Below are positions 42,870-54,870 of a DNA stretch of 64,000 bases, in pieces; position 1 is the first letter of the stretch; each line of letters opens with the position of its first letter. A program made the translations under genes and the position numbers. Under the pieces are notes generated by a model. That model had not been told where the DNA came from. It did not search any database and saw nothing but the letters and a program-made list of their open reading frames with translations. The DNA comes from Rhexocercosporidium sp. MPI-PUGE-AT-0058 (Eukaryota > Ascomycota > Leotiomycetes > Helotiales): assembly GCA_020746875.1 (NCBI GenBank), contig JAGTJL010000004.1, forward strand, positions 310,001-374,000, in the 5' to 3' direction.

Positions 42870-43987
42870 CTAAGTCATGAAATCTCTATACCTCCCCAAC
42901 GCCGGTTGTTGACTGCCAGTAAACTCCTGATGTAGCCCATCCAGTGCACCAAAATGCTCGGCAAACTTCAAACCTCTCTTGTTCTCCTTCTCAATCCTCT
43001 TCCAATCCCACTCTTCCGACGCTTCACTCTCTGGCGTCTCGCTCCCCTCCGCCTCCAAAGTCTCTGGTGTTGACTCTCCAGACGGCTTGGACACCGTCGC
43101 CCATCCACCTGGTTTGGGCGGGAGAAGTCCAGAAGCGTTCAAAGAGACCTCGGGATGTGTCGTCAAGCGTCCCAGCTTAATAACATATTTACTGATCGCG
43201 CTCGCGAAGATAGCCTTCTCATCCACCTCCTGACTCTTTCCCTGTCCCTTAACGGTCTTGTATCCCTTTCCCCCGAACCAACTCCCATCCGTGAGGATAT
43301 AAGCGCTAGGCTTAACAGTGCCCTTCTTCACGAAATGCGTAACAACGTAAATCCACTTGCGATCCCAGCATAGCAGACGAGACCACATCTCAAAGCCTTG
43401 GTACATCCCGATCTCCCTCTTGAAACTGCACATCACGCCCCCGAGCATGATGCTCCATCTTCCCAATACGGGATTGCCCTGTTGATCCAGCACGAGCTTG
43501 TTCTCCTTGTTGTGCTGGAGGGCTTTGATACCAGGCTGTAGGAGGGCGCACACGAGATGCGAACGGGTTACGTCGAGATCGGAGAAGTACGTGCTGTTTG
43601 ATTTGTGGAAGTTGTAATCGCATTCCGTAAGGGGAGAGTGCGAACTTGTTATTACGGGTAGGAAGAGTGTGGATGGCGCGATAGGAGGTGGGATGTTGGG
43701 TAGACTGAAGAGACAGTGTTTGAGTATCGCGTTGAAGACTCGGTACTGTGAGGCTTTGTCAGTTGGATTTCAGATGAGGACGATGGATTACATACATGCC
43801 ACGCGAAGGGTGCATTCTTGATATTTGCTAGCACGATCAAGGCTGCGACTATTCGCGAGTAACTTCCAGGTCCGGTGAAGGTACTTATTAACAGGTTTCT
43901 AAAGCTGACTCTGGATGCGCCGGCACTGACTACGATGGCAGTTGTGAAGGCTATAGATTTCAGCGGAAGACGAGTTGCGGACGCCAT
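42870..43987 (-). CDS. THEM6-like thioesterase-fold (4HBT) protein
   Basis: Two exons (43796-43987, 42870-43745) give 355 residues. A hydrophobic N-terminal third (IAFTTAIVVSAGASRV, IVAALIVLANIKNAPFAWH) suggests a membrane anchor or presequence. The hot-dog domain follows: LTECDYNFHKSNSTYFSDLD, VTRSHLVCALLQPGI, LGGVMCSFKREIGMYQGFE, LLCWDRKWIYVVTHFVKKG. This matches the THEM6/4HBT_2 group, where D/N residues near the NFHKSNSTYF loop form the site. A Ser/Glu-rich linker and a helical C-terminus (ENKRGLKFAEHFGALDGLH) complete it. The substrate is unknown; acyl-CoA is only a family-level guess. Confidence 0.82.
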
Positions 43988-45401
43988 GATGGCAAAGAAG
44001 AGCCGAGAATTTTAAAGGAAAATAAGATGCAAGTTAAGGAGAAAGAACAGTTGGTGATGGGTATATATTTTCTCCTTTGGGAAGAAAGGAGGGCTAACTA
44101 ACAGGTGAGATGCATTTCGGCCGAGGCATCGGGGATTCGCTTGTGAAGCGCCGATGTTGCTTAGTCATGATTGCATGTGCTTTAAGAGGCGAGGCACTGA
44201 GGATTCTATTGCCGCCTCTCCAGGAGAACGGAAGTCTGTGATCTTCATTTATCGTTGTTTTTCGACAACGAGAAAGTCTGATAATGTTGGAAACTACTAT
44301 CGAGCCATGGTAGGTTTTATGCTGCTTAGTACCCACAATTTCATCTTCTTTTGTCCTAACTTTATGGTAACACACACACTATCTAATGTTCTTGCTGTAC
44401 TATGCCCAGGAAGTACTACTTCATGATGATTTCACTGAGAGCGAAGTGCTCAGCATGCTTGGTCAGTTCCTTCCACACCAAAATCAAATACATGTATCTC
44501 AGGTGACTGGTGCTACCTTGAGTTTGATGTTTCCTCTCGGCTCGTTGGTTTCTTGCAGGGCCAACCGAATTCAAACACACGTTGAAGCCGAGAAGACTCG
44601 ACAGTTAGATGCTTTTATCTTTGTTCTAATACTCTAATAGCGGGGCCAATATTGGTCAGATCTAGTCTCAACTCAATTGCACGCTCTCCTACTCCTCCAA
44701 ATCCTGATTGCAGACTGTTTACCAGCATGGGCGTTAGAATTCCCGACAGAGCTCCATATGGAGACAACAGACAAATATTGATCTTCATACCACCTGTCTA
44801 TTCAAACAATGCCCTAGGTTCGATAATTGCTTAGTCTTGTTGCAAAACTTTGAAGTGTAAATGCCTCATTCAGTTGCACTTGAAGCAAAGCGACCCTTCT
44901 CTGCTGATGTCGCAATACGTCTTTGGTGGGTCAGCCGCATATCTATGAGCTAGTTTCAGCGACAAGGTCTATGTTCTTTTTTCCTTTCATATTTGATTCG
45001 TAGATCGTTTAATTCTCCCTTACAACTGCCACCGACGGTACGGCGCTTGTTCCGGATCCACAGAACTAAAAGAAGTTATCCGACGACCATCACACCATCC
45101 GGACCACAATTCCATCGTCATGATACTCTATCTATGGTCAAGCGACGTGCTACAGTTCATGACTCCGTTTGAAGACGCATTTTCGCAATTCGTAAGTGGC
45201 TTTAAATTTAGTCTATGTCAATCTATCTCCTTGGGAGAAAACGTTCCGCTCGGATATGGATTGAAATATCTTTCACGCCAATTTGAAGCCGCATGTCTTC
45301 GAGATTCAACTCGATATCATATATGATAAAATTTCCCTCAGATTCGAACTGTCAGTTGGTGACAGTTGCTTTGACACATTCCATAAGTTTGTACTGGCAG
45401 G
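43988..45401. other. 1.4-kb gap, no gene recognised
   Basis: The THEM6-like promoter lies at the left end. Short open frames in 44100-45330 show no domain, and the region may include further decayed sequence linked to the MFS pseudogene. Confidence 0.45.
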
Positions 45402-47236
45402 ATGATCAATCCGTCACTTTCCTCAGCTGCAACCAAAGTCTCCTTGATTATCGATGAGCAAGTCCACCAGCATGGCCTTGAGTATGCCGAAGGCAATCAG
45501 TTGAGATGGCCGGAGAACGATCCCTCTCACCCAAGGCATTGGCCCTTCTGCTGTCATCATCTCATTAGACTTCTTCACGTATGTTTAACACTCGTCACTT
45601 TCGGATTTTGATCTGACACTAGTCCAGTACTGCTGTCAGTACATCAGCGGTAAGCTTTTCGTCTGTACTCTGCAGACATGGGACTAGGACATTGTTGACA
45701 AGAGCAGGCTGCCGCTGCCAAGGAAGGCCGTGTAGAGTACGATATTACTCAAGTGTACGCAACATTCTGTTATACTTCCATGTGAGTTTAAGACTCCTAT
45801 GATGTATGCAATCTTCTGACGTTGGGATAGTTACATGTTTGGCCAAGCATTTGGAGGAATAATCTTCTCTCCCATGTCCGAATCCTTTGGTCGACGAACT
45901 CTTTACATCACACCCCATGTTCCTCTTCAGTGGCTTCTGAGTCATTGTTGGAACAGTCAACGATATCTCTGCCGTGTTGGTTGGTCGAATGCTTTGCGGG
46001 TTATTGTCAGCAATTCCAACGATCATCGCTGCGGGCTCAATCGAGGATATGTGCGTCTCCGAAACAAGAGTATGGATGATATTTGCATGGGCTGTGGCGG
46101 CAGTTGTTGGCCTTGCCTTGGGTCCCATATACAGCAAGTATATCACCACTGCTATTGACTGGTCAGTGTCTTCCCTTCTTGGTCGCTATGGCATCTAAAT
46201 CCCATAGGAGATGGGTCTTCAGGATATCGGCAATCATCACATTCTGCCAAGCGATCCTAACAATATTCCTCAGGGAATCGCGGCCCTCCCCAATTCTAAA
46301 GAAGCGTCTTGCCCGTCTAAACAAAGTCACGAATTCAAAGGGGCAATTCGCAATTGATAATCCGGACCAAAGCCCCTCTTAGCAAGACTTCATAACAGTC
46401 TCCCTTGCCCGTCCTACTCGGCTATTCTTCACCGATCCGATTGTCTTTCTCATCACAATCATGGCCTCTGTAGCCTTCGGACAAATCTACCTCCTCATTG
46501 AAGCTCTTCCAGCCATTTACACTCAACCATCACTCAACTTCACGGATGAACACGCGTCCTTATCATTCATCCCTATCGCTATTAGCCTAGCACTCAACGT
46601 CATACCCAGATTTTACGACCACTTCCTCCTCAAACGCCTCAAATCGCAGCACAAGTTATCAAACTAGAACACAAAATCAGGGGATTCGCCATCGGTGCAC
46701 CTCTGCTAGCGATAGGGCTTTGGTGGTTTGCATGGACTGTTCCCTCAGCGGTCCCAGCACCATGGCCGGTATCCTTGCTTCCCCTCATCCTCGTCGGTTA
46801 TGCCACGAACGAGTTCAACTGCACACTTGGTGGCTACTTAACGGATTCCTACACGATATTCTCCGCATCAGCCTACTCCAGCATGGCTTTCCTACGAGCT
46901 GCTCTGAGCGGTGCAATGCCACTTTTTGCAGACCAGATGTATGGAACATTGGGAGCCAACAAGGCGACTACAATTTTGGCCGCTATTGCTACAGCGTTTT
47001 GCATAACACCGATCTTGTTCTTGAAATATGGTGAGAAACTGAGGGAAAGAAGTGCGTTTGCGAAGTATAGCCGGGAGGCGGAGAAGAAAATGAGCGTTTC
47101 GAGGCGAAGACAGGGGAGTGGGAATTCAGGGATGAGTGATGACGGGACTCTGGTGGGGGATAGCGATGTAGAGGCTTTAGCTGAGCAATTGGCACAGAGG
47201 GGAAAAGAAAAGAGTGAGGTTTCCGGACAAAAGTAA
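45402..47236 (+). pseudogene. MFS drug/polyamine (DHA1-type) transporter, multiply broken
   Basis: The order of recognisable parts follows a 12-helix DHA1 antiporter. The cytosolic start with ENDPSHPRHWPF is followed by MFGQAFGGIIFSPMSESFGR (the TM2 and motif A region), then VGRMLCGLLSAIP and GSIEDMCVSETR. A splice-bounded exon RWVFRISAIITF, a long central loop, TDPIVFLITIMASVAFGQIY and GYATNEFNCTLGGYLTDSY continue to a hydrophilic tail ending at 47236. Lesions include a frame change near 45905-45925, TGA at 45938-45940, TAG at 46380-46382 and a stop at 46665-46667 with the true frame resuming one base off. TM1 is also hard to find. At least one ancestral intron (about 46161-46207) survives. 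Four independent lesions support a pseudogene rather than sequencing error. Confidence 0.85.
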
Positions 47237-47344
47237 TTCTTCGGTATCGTGTCATCGCATCGGAGTTACAAAATATCAGTGAGGCCCTTGGTGTCAATCC
47301 AATGTCAGGCACTATTCCTACTTTGCATACTAGATGTCTCACAC

Positions 47345-48317
47345 CTAAGCAAATCCACTCCCACAAATATCATACCTCCCACCAGCCTCAAAAGCTGCTG
47401 GATTCGAATCTGCATTCCCATACTTATAGCTTGCTACCAAGAACATCAGTCCGAAATGACTACCCAAGTTGAAGAAGGAGCCCTTACCAGGCACAGCCAA
47501 GCCCACAAGCAGATTATCAGAAGCGTAGTACTGATAATCATCGCTGTGATAGTCTTTCTTGTTCACGATAGCACCCAAACAATCATTGGCGAATTTGTCG
47601 TTGAAGACAACATCCACGTTATGCTTCCACTTGCCGAAGTAGGCTTTGGGGTGATCACGGTTCTTGTTGTTGTTCTGGAATTTATCGGCATCACTTTGGT
47701 TTCTCATGTTAGGTCTGGGTTTTCCCTTAATGGATGGATTAAAGGGGAATATACCCATCGAAGGTATTTGGAATGTTTCCCCATGTGATGTACGGGTGAT
47801 TCCCATCTTGCTCGAGCCAGATGCCATCCCGCACATACTGTCCCTGCGCATTCTGCACGAATTTTACAGCTACCCATTCCCAGTCGTAGGGATGTCCAGT
47901 ATCCTATTCCGGAATCAGCTTTCTTTTTGGTTTCAGGAGTAAGAAGTAAACCTTTTGGAAGAAAACGTCATAGACCACTCTCCAGGACGCATCTTTGTCA
48001 CACTTCCTGACCGTGTAATAAGTTGGAAATGAAGTAGAGAGCTGTGCCTGCTGTGTCTGTGGTGCTTGGGCTGGACAACCTTGGTTAAGTGGGCCCAGAA
48101 GCATGCACGCATCTTCTGTGACGTTTTTCGTTTGACTGCCGTCTAGTTGTGTGGCTGCTGTAGGGAAGCAGGTCTTGGTGTCGAAATGCCATAATGGTGC
48201 TGCACCTTTGACAGCCGTTAGAGGATCATTGACGAAGACTGAATTATCGATAGGAGTATTTGCGAGAGCTTTGCTCATTAACACTCCAAGAGCAACGAGA
48301 GGAAATATTCTTAGCAT
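47345..48317 (-). CDS. NPP1/necrosis- and ethylene-inducing-like (NLP family) secreted protein
   Basis: Three exons (47952-48317, 47755-47903, 47345-47693) give 287 residues. A signal peptide (first 19 residues, ending ALA) is followed by the NPP1-type beta-sandwich. The conserved heptapeptide region is present in a variant form: GHPYDWE rather than the canonical GHRHDWE, so one of the usual metal-site positions differs. Paired cysteines and a C-terminal GGRYDICG-like ending fit the family. Both introns have canonical ends and phases close, so the gene looks intact. Canonical NLPs damage plant membranes, but many variant members are not cytolytic, and activity cannot be judged here. It is convergent with the MFS pseudogene, only 108 bases away. 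Confidence 0.8.
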
Positions 48318-48894
48318 CTTGTTAAGGGTTTCGGATGAAGAGAAGTCGCAATATTTGGCAATGTATCCAAATAGACTGTGACTGAAATCTAGGAGGTGCT
48401 ATTATTATATTTCCTACCAGGAATACAGCTAGGATATATATCTGTGTCGCCATTATCCAGATGCGAAACTACCTGACCAGAGACCTGTGCAACCATAGCA
48501 TCCGGACCGACCAAACCTCCACGTGTGCTTCCATCCCAGGTAATTCGAAGAATCTCCAGCCCTCGGAGCGTTTTTTCTCGCATGAATCCGGATCTGCAGA
48601 AGTGATCATTCCCCGATCCGTTTGATCTGTCGCTCAGGAACTCGGGTAATCGGTTGTGATTCGTTGACGGCAAAGATGAGCTGCATATCTACCTTCCGGA
48701 TTGGCATGACTTGGTGTAGCCGCACTTGAAGATCTGTCGAATTCCTACCAACTGAACGGAGGTCTATCTACTTACAGTCAGTGGTCGTTTTAAACTACCC
48801 TGCCGAGTATGGTAGGTGAGCTTATAATTCGGCACTTTTCTGTCACATGGTACTATAACCTTCTGTAAGTCATGGAAGCACTAATGACTTTTGT

Positions 48895-48920
48895 ACCCCG
48901 CGCTGTCCTTGGCGCGGGGT
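48895..48920. repeat. perfect GC-rich hairpin
   Basis: ACCCCGCGC and GCGCGGGGT are exact inverted copies separated by 8 bases (TGTCCTTG). The surrounding sequence is ordinary AT-balanced DNA, which makes the stem stand out. Confidence 0.85.
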
Positions 48921-51025
48921 CTTACTGTAGAGGATGATGACTTCCTTTCTCGACTCAGACAGCTGAACAATGTAGAGAATCTGTTGATCACAACGGACTA
49001 AAATTGAGATGCAAATGAAATAGAAAAGAAGATATTAATTGCGGATAGGTGTTGTAATATTCGTCTTCCTGTCTACAGATCATGACAACTGTGGCGAACA
49101 GGTCACCTTTCCTTGCCCGTCCGGGGACCACAGAAATCCTCGAAGTTCAACAGAGAATTTGACAACATTTTTACAGCCACCTTATATATTCTGGTATTCC
49201 TCGGCACTGAATGATTGGTATGTGTGCTTCCACCCTCTTGCTTTATGCAGAATGCAGCAGCTGGGCCTTCCACTGTTGATTGTGTGCTGTGTTGTTCATG
49301 GGAGGCTGTGAAACAGTTTTCAAACCCGAATTTGGAGTCCATTTGGAATTTCAAGTCCAGTATATCAAGCTGTTCTATCCACAGCAACCCGTTCACCTCT
49401 CAAAAATTGCGATCATCCGTTCTTGGCTTCAGAGGAGTAAGAAGCCGCTTTAGGGAGCCATGACCCCTGCTGTTGTGGAAGACGAAGCACGACCATTTCT
49501 GCTAAGCAGGAGAAGATTCTACTGCTTTCGCTCATCCTCAAACTTGGGAGTTACTGGCCCCTTATCCTGTCCCTCCTTCCTATCGCCGTCCCTCAATCCT
49601 TTCCATATGTATTCTGTTCCTCAACAGCCTGGGAAAGGAGATCCATAGCCATTGTAGCACATCTTGATTCTTGTAGTGATCTGCGAATCTTCTTTTTATT
49701 TGCTTCAGTCTCTTACGATCTTTCGTATGCATTCGGAATCGTTTCGAAGCCGCTTTTTCGTGGCTTCTCAGGGTCCTCAACCTCCTTCTGCCTTCAATGA
49801 ACCTTGAGTAATCGTAGGATTGGATGGAGATGTTTGGTGAGTCTGTAATTTTTTCGCGGCTTTTGTTTGCCTTTTGTGGAAAAGGAGATCGTGTAGGGTT
49901 TGTTGGAGGAATTCTACGAGACGGCGAGACGGCGAATCTTTAAGACTTTGTTAGCTCTCTGCGTCCGGAGGGATGTCTCTACGAAGGTGCAGAAAGAAAT
50001 CATAACCAGAATCGCAGTCAAAGAGTATGCAACTACCCTTCCTCCATGATTAGAACCTCACCGCAAGGTCTCATAGCATGCTGTCTCAGCGCCAGTCGTG
50101 TAAATGACGTGCATCCTGACCCATTGTCATCCCCGAGAATCCTTGTGCTCTTCTGCTCCACCACTTAATCTGCAAGGCAGCAACAGCTGACTTGATCTGT
50201 TAAGCTCCTTCCAAGTACTGTATCTATGCATGAAAGGTACCTAGCAAACAATGCAAGGACCATTACTTGCTGCTTGCCATTAGCTACTTGTGATTCCAGG
50301 AAAGTGCCAGCCCAGCCCTAGAAGCAGAGGAGTATTTAATCAGGACTCACAACCTTCTCCCCAGCTACATCTCGCAACCTATACATCTTCCTACCGCAGC
50401 GCTCTACGGCCACCAAGCATCTGCCACAGCTGCAGGCATGTAACCAAGGGTAGGCATGGGTCCGGGGTAAAGCTTGGCTGCGTTTCAACTGCCTCCCTAG
50501 CGACCCTGTACATGAAGCGGCCCAATCTCTGCCTGCAGGTCATTCCCAAGAGGCTTTGTGGTGTTTATTGCGGCTCCTTTATCCGCAAAGGGTCGTATGA
50601 ATGATGTAGAAAGGCAATACGAGTGACGAATGGGTCGAATGCAATCGATGAGTTCGTGGCGTGTCTGCCAGGGAAGGAAAACAAAACAAGGATGGGACTG
50701 GCTCAAGGCGACGACGAGGTATGAACAAAGATCCGTTTCGCACATTACCCTATTAATTTTGTTAACGCGAGACTTGTAGCGTCATTGTGGTGGCACCTTG
50801 AGTTGTGAGGCATAAAGACGGTGACTTGCTGTTTTTGTGTTGGGAGGATACGTAGTGGAGCTTCACAGCTAAGATCTTGTAAGTGCTGCACTGCCCTTGT
50901 GACCTGTATAGAACCCCGCAACTCCATGTCTTCAACAGCCCAAATCCTACACATAGCAGTATTGAAGTCAAAATCTAACAAGTCCAAAGTCAGACGGTGT
51001 TCACTTTCTCGCTTCGAATAGGGGT

Positions 51026-51039
51026 TCGCTTCGAAGCGA
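51026..51039. repeat. 14-base palindrome with nearby partial copy
   Basis: TCGCTTCGAAGCGA is self-complementary. A partial copy, CTCGCTTCGAA, lies just upstream at about 51009-51019. Confidence 0.7.
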
Positions 51040-51460
51040 GCTGAAGGTCCAACACAACAAAGACTTCAACAGTAGATATTCTGAGCAAATAGCTCTCGAT
51101 GCACCCATCTAACGCGTCATAGAGACATAATCAGGTTTTTTGCAGCTTTTAGTAAGGTTCTAGCTCAATCTGCTGCCTAAGACTAGCCTAGAGCGCTAGC
51201 TTGGCAACGCACTGTACCATTTCAGCAACCCGCACTTCCACAATCTCCAACTTCTAAACAACAATCACTCCTCCTTTCCACAACCCAACGCCTCTACTAA
51301 AGAAACAACTCTCGATCTAGCTATCGACGCTTTTCAAGAGATCGCACTTCAAGGTAAGCCTCCACTCTCTAGTCACCACCTAGGAGTTTCCATTGTTGAT
51401 TTCAAGCGCCATAGAAAATTAAACAACCCACAGATCCCGCACAACCTCCAATCAACTAAG

Positions 51461-52677
51461 ATGAAGCTAATCAAGATTATGACCTTGTTTATTGCTTTCC
51501 TCTTGGGCCTGTGCCTTGGAGAATTCGCCAATGAGCTCCTAACTCTGTCCGCTGGTACCGTTGTTGCCGCTCGAGGTGATTCTGTCACCAGCAAGGGCAG
51601 AATCGCTGTCCACACCTTCTCCAAGGTCGTCATGGTCACTATCAACCCCTGTGCCGCTACCACCACTGTCTCCAAACCTAGCAAGGTTGAGATTCGATCT
51701 CAAGAATTCTTAATTGAGGCACCCTTGCCCACAACTACTATTACTCGGTATAGCACCTTGCGAAGTACTATTACAGTCCCTCGCATTGAGACTATCTATA
51801 TCGCCAACTCTCGTGCTTCAATCCAGGCAATTTCTACCCGAACCACCACCCGTACCTCGACAAGCTACACTACGGTTCCCGCGGTTTCCACTGGGTATGT
51901 CTCCTCTCGCCCTGGCAAACCTCGTGATCTGAGATTTGGAATCAGATCCTTTGTTCTAGTCCCAAGACATTAGAAACAATATATGCTAATTCATTGATTA
52001 GGCACGGCATCTTTCATCCTCCCAATTCAAAGTCTGAACTGGACGACCTCGACGAATACGACTACGAATTCGATGATGAGTACGATCTCGACGAGGATGA
52101 GACTGATGGTTATGCGAAGATTGAGCTCCGAGATCTAGCTGCGCACTCTCTGGCTTCTACAGCTGTCTGCCCTTCCGACATTTTTGGTGAATATCAATTC
52201 CCCCACCTCATCATCCCTACATCTGTTGGTATGCCAGATGAGCCCGTTGGCGATCAATACATGGTATGGATCTCACCTGCCGCTTCGACGCTATTCAATT
52301 TCGACATCCCCGCAAGCTACACTGGCATTTGTTCTCTGCTCTTCCTCTTCCCATTCATGTCAGAACTCGGTCCGTCCGCTGGCAAATACAAGTACTCAGG
52401 AATGGAGCAAGTCGAGTATCAGAACGGAGGATTGAACTTCGCGCTTCTGGCTGGCGTTGCCGACAACTCTACAACTTACAACACCACCCCTCCCGTTGCA
52501 GTTGACTACGGCAAGGTCAAGATTCTACCAGGCAACAGATACACCGTCTCCACCTTTCCCTGCCCTGCAGGAAAGACCATCACCATTCAAGGTAGTTCGG
52601 TCAACAAGACGGAGCTAGACTACTTCCAGAACAGCGCATTGCAGCCAATTGGCCTTTACATTGTCCCTTGCATTTGA
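51461..52677 (+). CDS. secreted But2-like domain protein
   Basis: Two exons (51461-51894, 52002-52677) give 369 residues. A signal peptide (IMTLFIAFLLGLCLG) is followed by a Thr/Ser/Val-rich region (TTTRTSTSYTTV) likely to be O-glycosylated. A very acidic stretch of about 25 residues (DEYDYEFDDEYDLDEDETDG) comes next. The C-terminal 150 residues resemble the But2 family: FPHLIIPTSVGMPDEPVGD, FDIPASYTGICSLLFLFPF, and a late CPAGKTITIQGSS with ending LYIVPCI. But2-like secreted proteins are common in filamentous ascomycetes and their role is unclear; wall association is likely. The intron borders (GTATGT...TTAG) close the phase. The CT/CA-rich 5' leader upstream supports this start. Confidence 0.82.
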
Positions 52678-52939
52678 GTCCTGGGCTTGGAAACTGCTAG
52701 GCTAGGTCTCATTTGCGTCACTACATGGATGGATGGAGGGCTGGTTTGGGACTGCAAATGAATGTGCTTTTACAAACTTGTGGCCTTTGGCGACAGAAAA
52801 AGGGCGTTTTGCCTTGGCGATGGAACCATGAGGGTCACTAAATACCTGGGCTAGCGAATGAAAATGAGTTCTTAACTTCTCCAAAAGCTCCAATGTTGTT
52901 GTGATTTGATACATGACAGTGATGAAAGTGGCGTCACAG

Positions 52940-54480
52940 TTAAATCTTCGTGAACACATCTTGAGGATCCCATTTCTTTTTCAAAGCCTTCAACTTCTCC
53001 ACTCGTTCTCGACTCCCAAATCGACTCTCTAGACTGGTATCTCGAGAGAAATTCTGGTAAGTGTGGATCTCCTCTGGCTTGAAGCTTCTCGTCGCAGCAG
53101 CAAGAGCTCGTTCCGTAGCTTCATCGACTGCAGGCCCTGAGTCTGCGTTCGTGTACCACGAGAGACTCTCCCTATTCAAGATCAGCACACATCCCCAGAG
53201 CCACGTCGCCTCAGAACACGGAGGAATGAAAATAATGAAGACTTACAGCCAAGACTTGACCTCCGTATGCGCCCACGCCGAATCCAGTTCAACCTTCTTC
53301 TGCGTCCCAGTAACCCATTCAAAGCCAAACCCACCCGACACAACGTCCGGACACCTCTCCTTCAACTCCACGAACATCTCCGCGATCTCCTTCCACGGCT
53401 CGGGATCAAAACGCGTCGCACCCATGAGCTTGAATTGCTTGAACCCTCCTTTAGCGCAGAAGGGGTCCAAGCCATCATTGATATTGAAGTAGTTGATCCG
53501 ATTTTCCATTGCCATGAAAGGGCTGAGTGCTTTGATAGGGGCGGTGTATTCTTCTGCTTCGGCTGTGGAGCCGAAGACGAGACACATGACTAGTATACAG
53601 GGAGCTCCTGATTCGGGATTCGGAGTCACGACGGCGATGTTTGCGGAGTTGTGGTCTTTGTCGTCCATGAGTGTTGCAGCTACTGAAGCGATCTCGCCCA
53701 TCTTATCGACGGGGAAGATGAACGTTCCGGTCCAGAGCGTGCCGTCTTCGGATCGTAAGGTGGAGATGGGGTAGGCTTGGAGTGTGAGTTCGGTGACGAG
53801 ACCGAAGTGTTGGCCTGCGCCTTTTAGGGCCCAGAGGAGGTCGGGGGTATGGTCGTCGACAGTGATGAGTTCTCCTGTGGAGGTGATGAGGCGCGCGGAG
53901 AGGATGTTGTCGGATGTGTTACCGCAGAGTTTGGAGAGTGCGCAGAGACCGCCGCCGAGGGCTTGGGGGACTGAACCGATTGTGTTGCCTCCTCCGAGAG
54001 CTGCATGCGTAAGTCCGTGTCATTGAACTTGGAGGTGGAACTTACGAAGACATAGGCCATTCTCATATAATGCTCCGATGAGTTGTTTGTTGACGATTCC
54101 GGATTGGATCGTCACTGTTTCCATTGACTTATCGATCGTGACGTTATTGAATCTGCAGAGGTCGATAATGATTCCCTCTTGACCGATTGTAGACCACGCT
54201 GAATGACCTCCTGACTTGGGTACAAATGGGACGTTGTGCTTAAGAGCGAGTTTCACCTGTTCGAGATTAGAATGTATCATAGTTGTTATGTGACATTACA
54301 TACGGTCTTGACTATATCTTGCTCTGTAGCCACAAGCACAATCGCACCTGGAGTTTTCAGATCCCGATCTGTCCATCGCTCGAGGGCTAATTTGAATTCC
54401 TCCGTGCTGGAATCGGAGATAACTTTCGCGTCTTCTGAAAGTTCTGCCTTAACGGCTGCGAGGAAGGTCGAAACGGCCAT
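52940..54480 (-). CDS. FAD-linked oxidase, berberine-bridge-enzyme type
   Basis: Four exons (54304-54480, 54046-54256, 53247-54000, 52940-53171) give 457 residues. The PCMH FAD-binding half has PGAIVLVATEQDIVKTV, PFVPKSGGHSAW (the His that usually carries covalent FAD) and the LGGG...QALGGGLCALSKLCG loop. FGLVTELTLQAYP closes it. The C-terminal BBE segment is YQNFSRDTSLESRFGSRER then LKALKKKWDPQDVF. No signal peptide is seen, so it may be intracellular. A Cys at the second covalent-FAD position is suggested by GGLCALSKLCG but not certain. Family members oxidise alkaloids, sugars or secondary-metabolite intermediates. No biosynthetic neighbours are seen, so the role is open. The flanking spacers hold no gene. 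Confidence 0.88.
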
Positions 54481-54850
54481 ATTAACAATCTCTTTCTGAA
54501 ATACTCAAAACGAGAATGTTCAACGATTGCTGGAAAAGTATCATCATCTCTATATATTGTTGCTTGTAGGACTGGAGGAGCTGCTGAGTGATTCTGCACA
54601 CCACTTGCCTCATAGGGAGAAAGCAGGGCCTGGCCCAGTCAGCACTAGTAGTGAAGCGAAATTTCATCACAGTATTATTACCTTATCAGTATGTCTCGTT
54701 CTATGTCCGGAAACACATTTCTGACATTTCTGACATCTAATTAGACGATTGTCTTAATTACAGAGTCTCAGAGGGTTGGTATCGAAGACAAAAACATGTG
54801 GCGGGAGAAAGATGCAAAGTTTAGAGAGGCACAATTTCAAAGTAACGAAC

Positions 54851-54870
54851 TTTTTTTTTTTTTTTTTTTT
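54851..54870. repeat. poly(T) tract, 20 bases
   Basis: An uninterrupted T20 run. On the minus strand it is poly(A), which could mark a retroposed 3' end, but no transcript-like sequence was recognised beside it. Confidence 0.9.

Larger units (their letters stand above)
48318..51460. other. 3.1-kb gap with a GC hairpin, no gene recognised
   Basis: The left end is the NLP-like promoter and the right end the But2-like promoter. The middle contains a perfect 9-base GC stem-loop (48895-48920) and a 14-base palindrome (51026-51039). Open frames show no domains. Confidence 0.5.

Noticed and set aside
47249..47788. Plus-strand open frame of 179 codons opposite the NLP-like gene
   Set aside because: Antisense to exons with canonical introns and a signal peptide; its hydrophobic stretch is a shadow effect.
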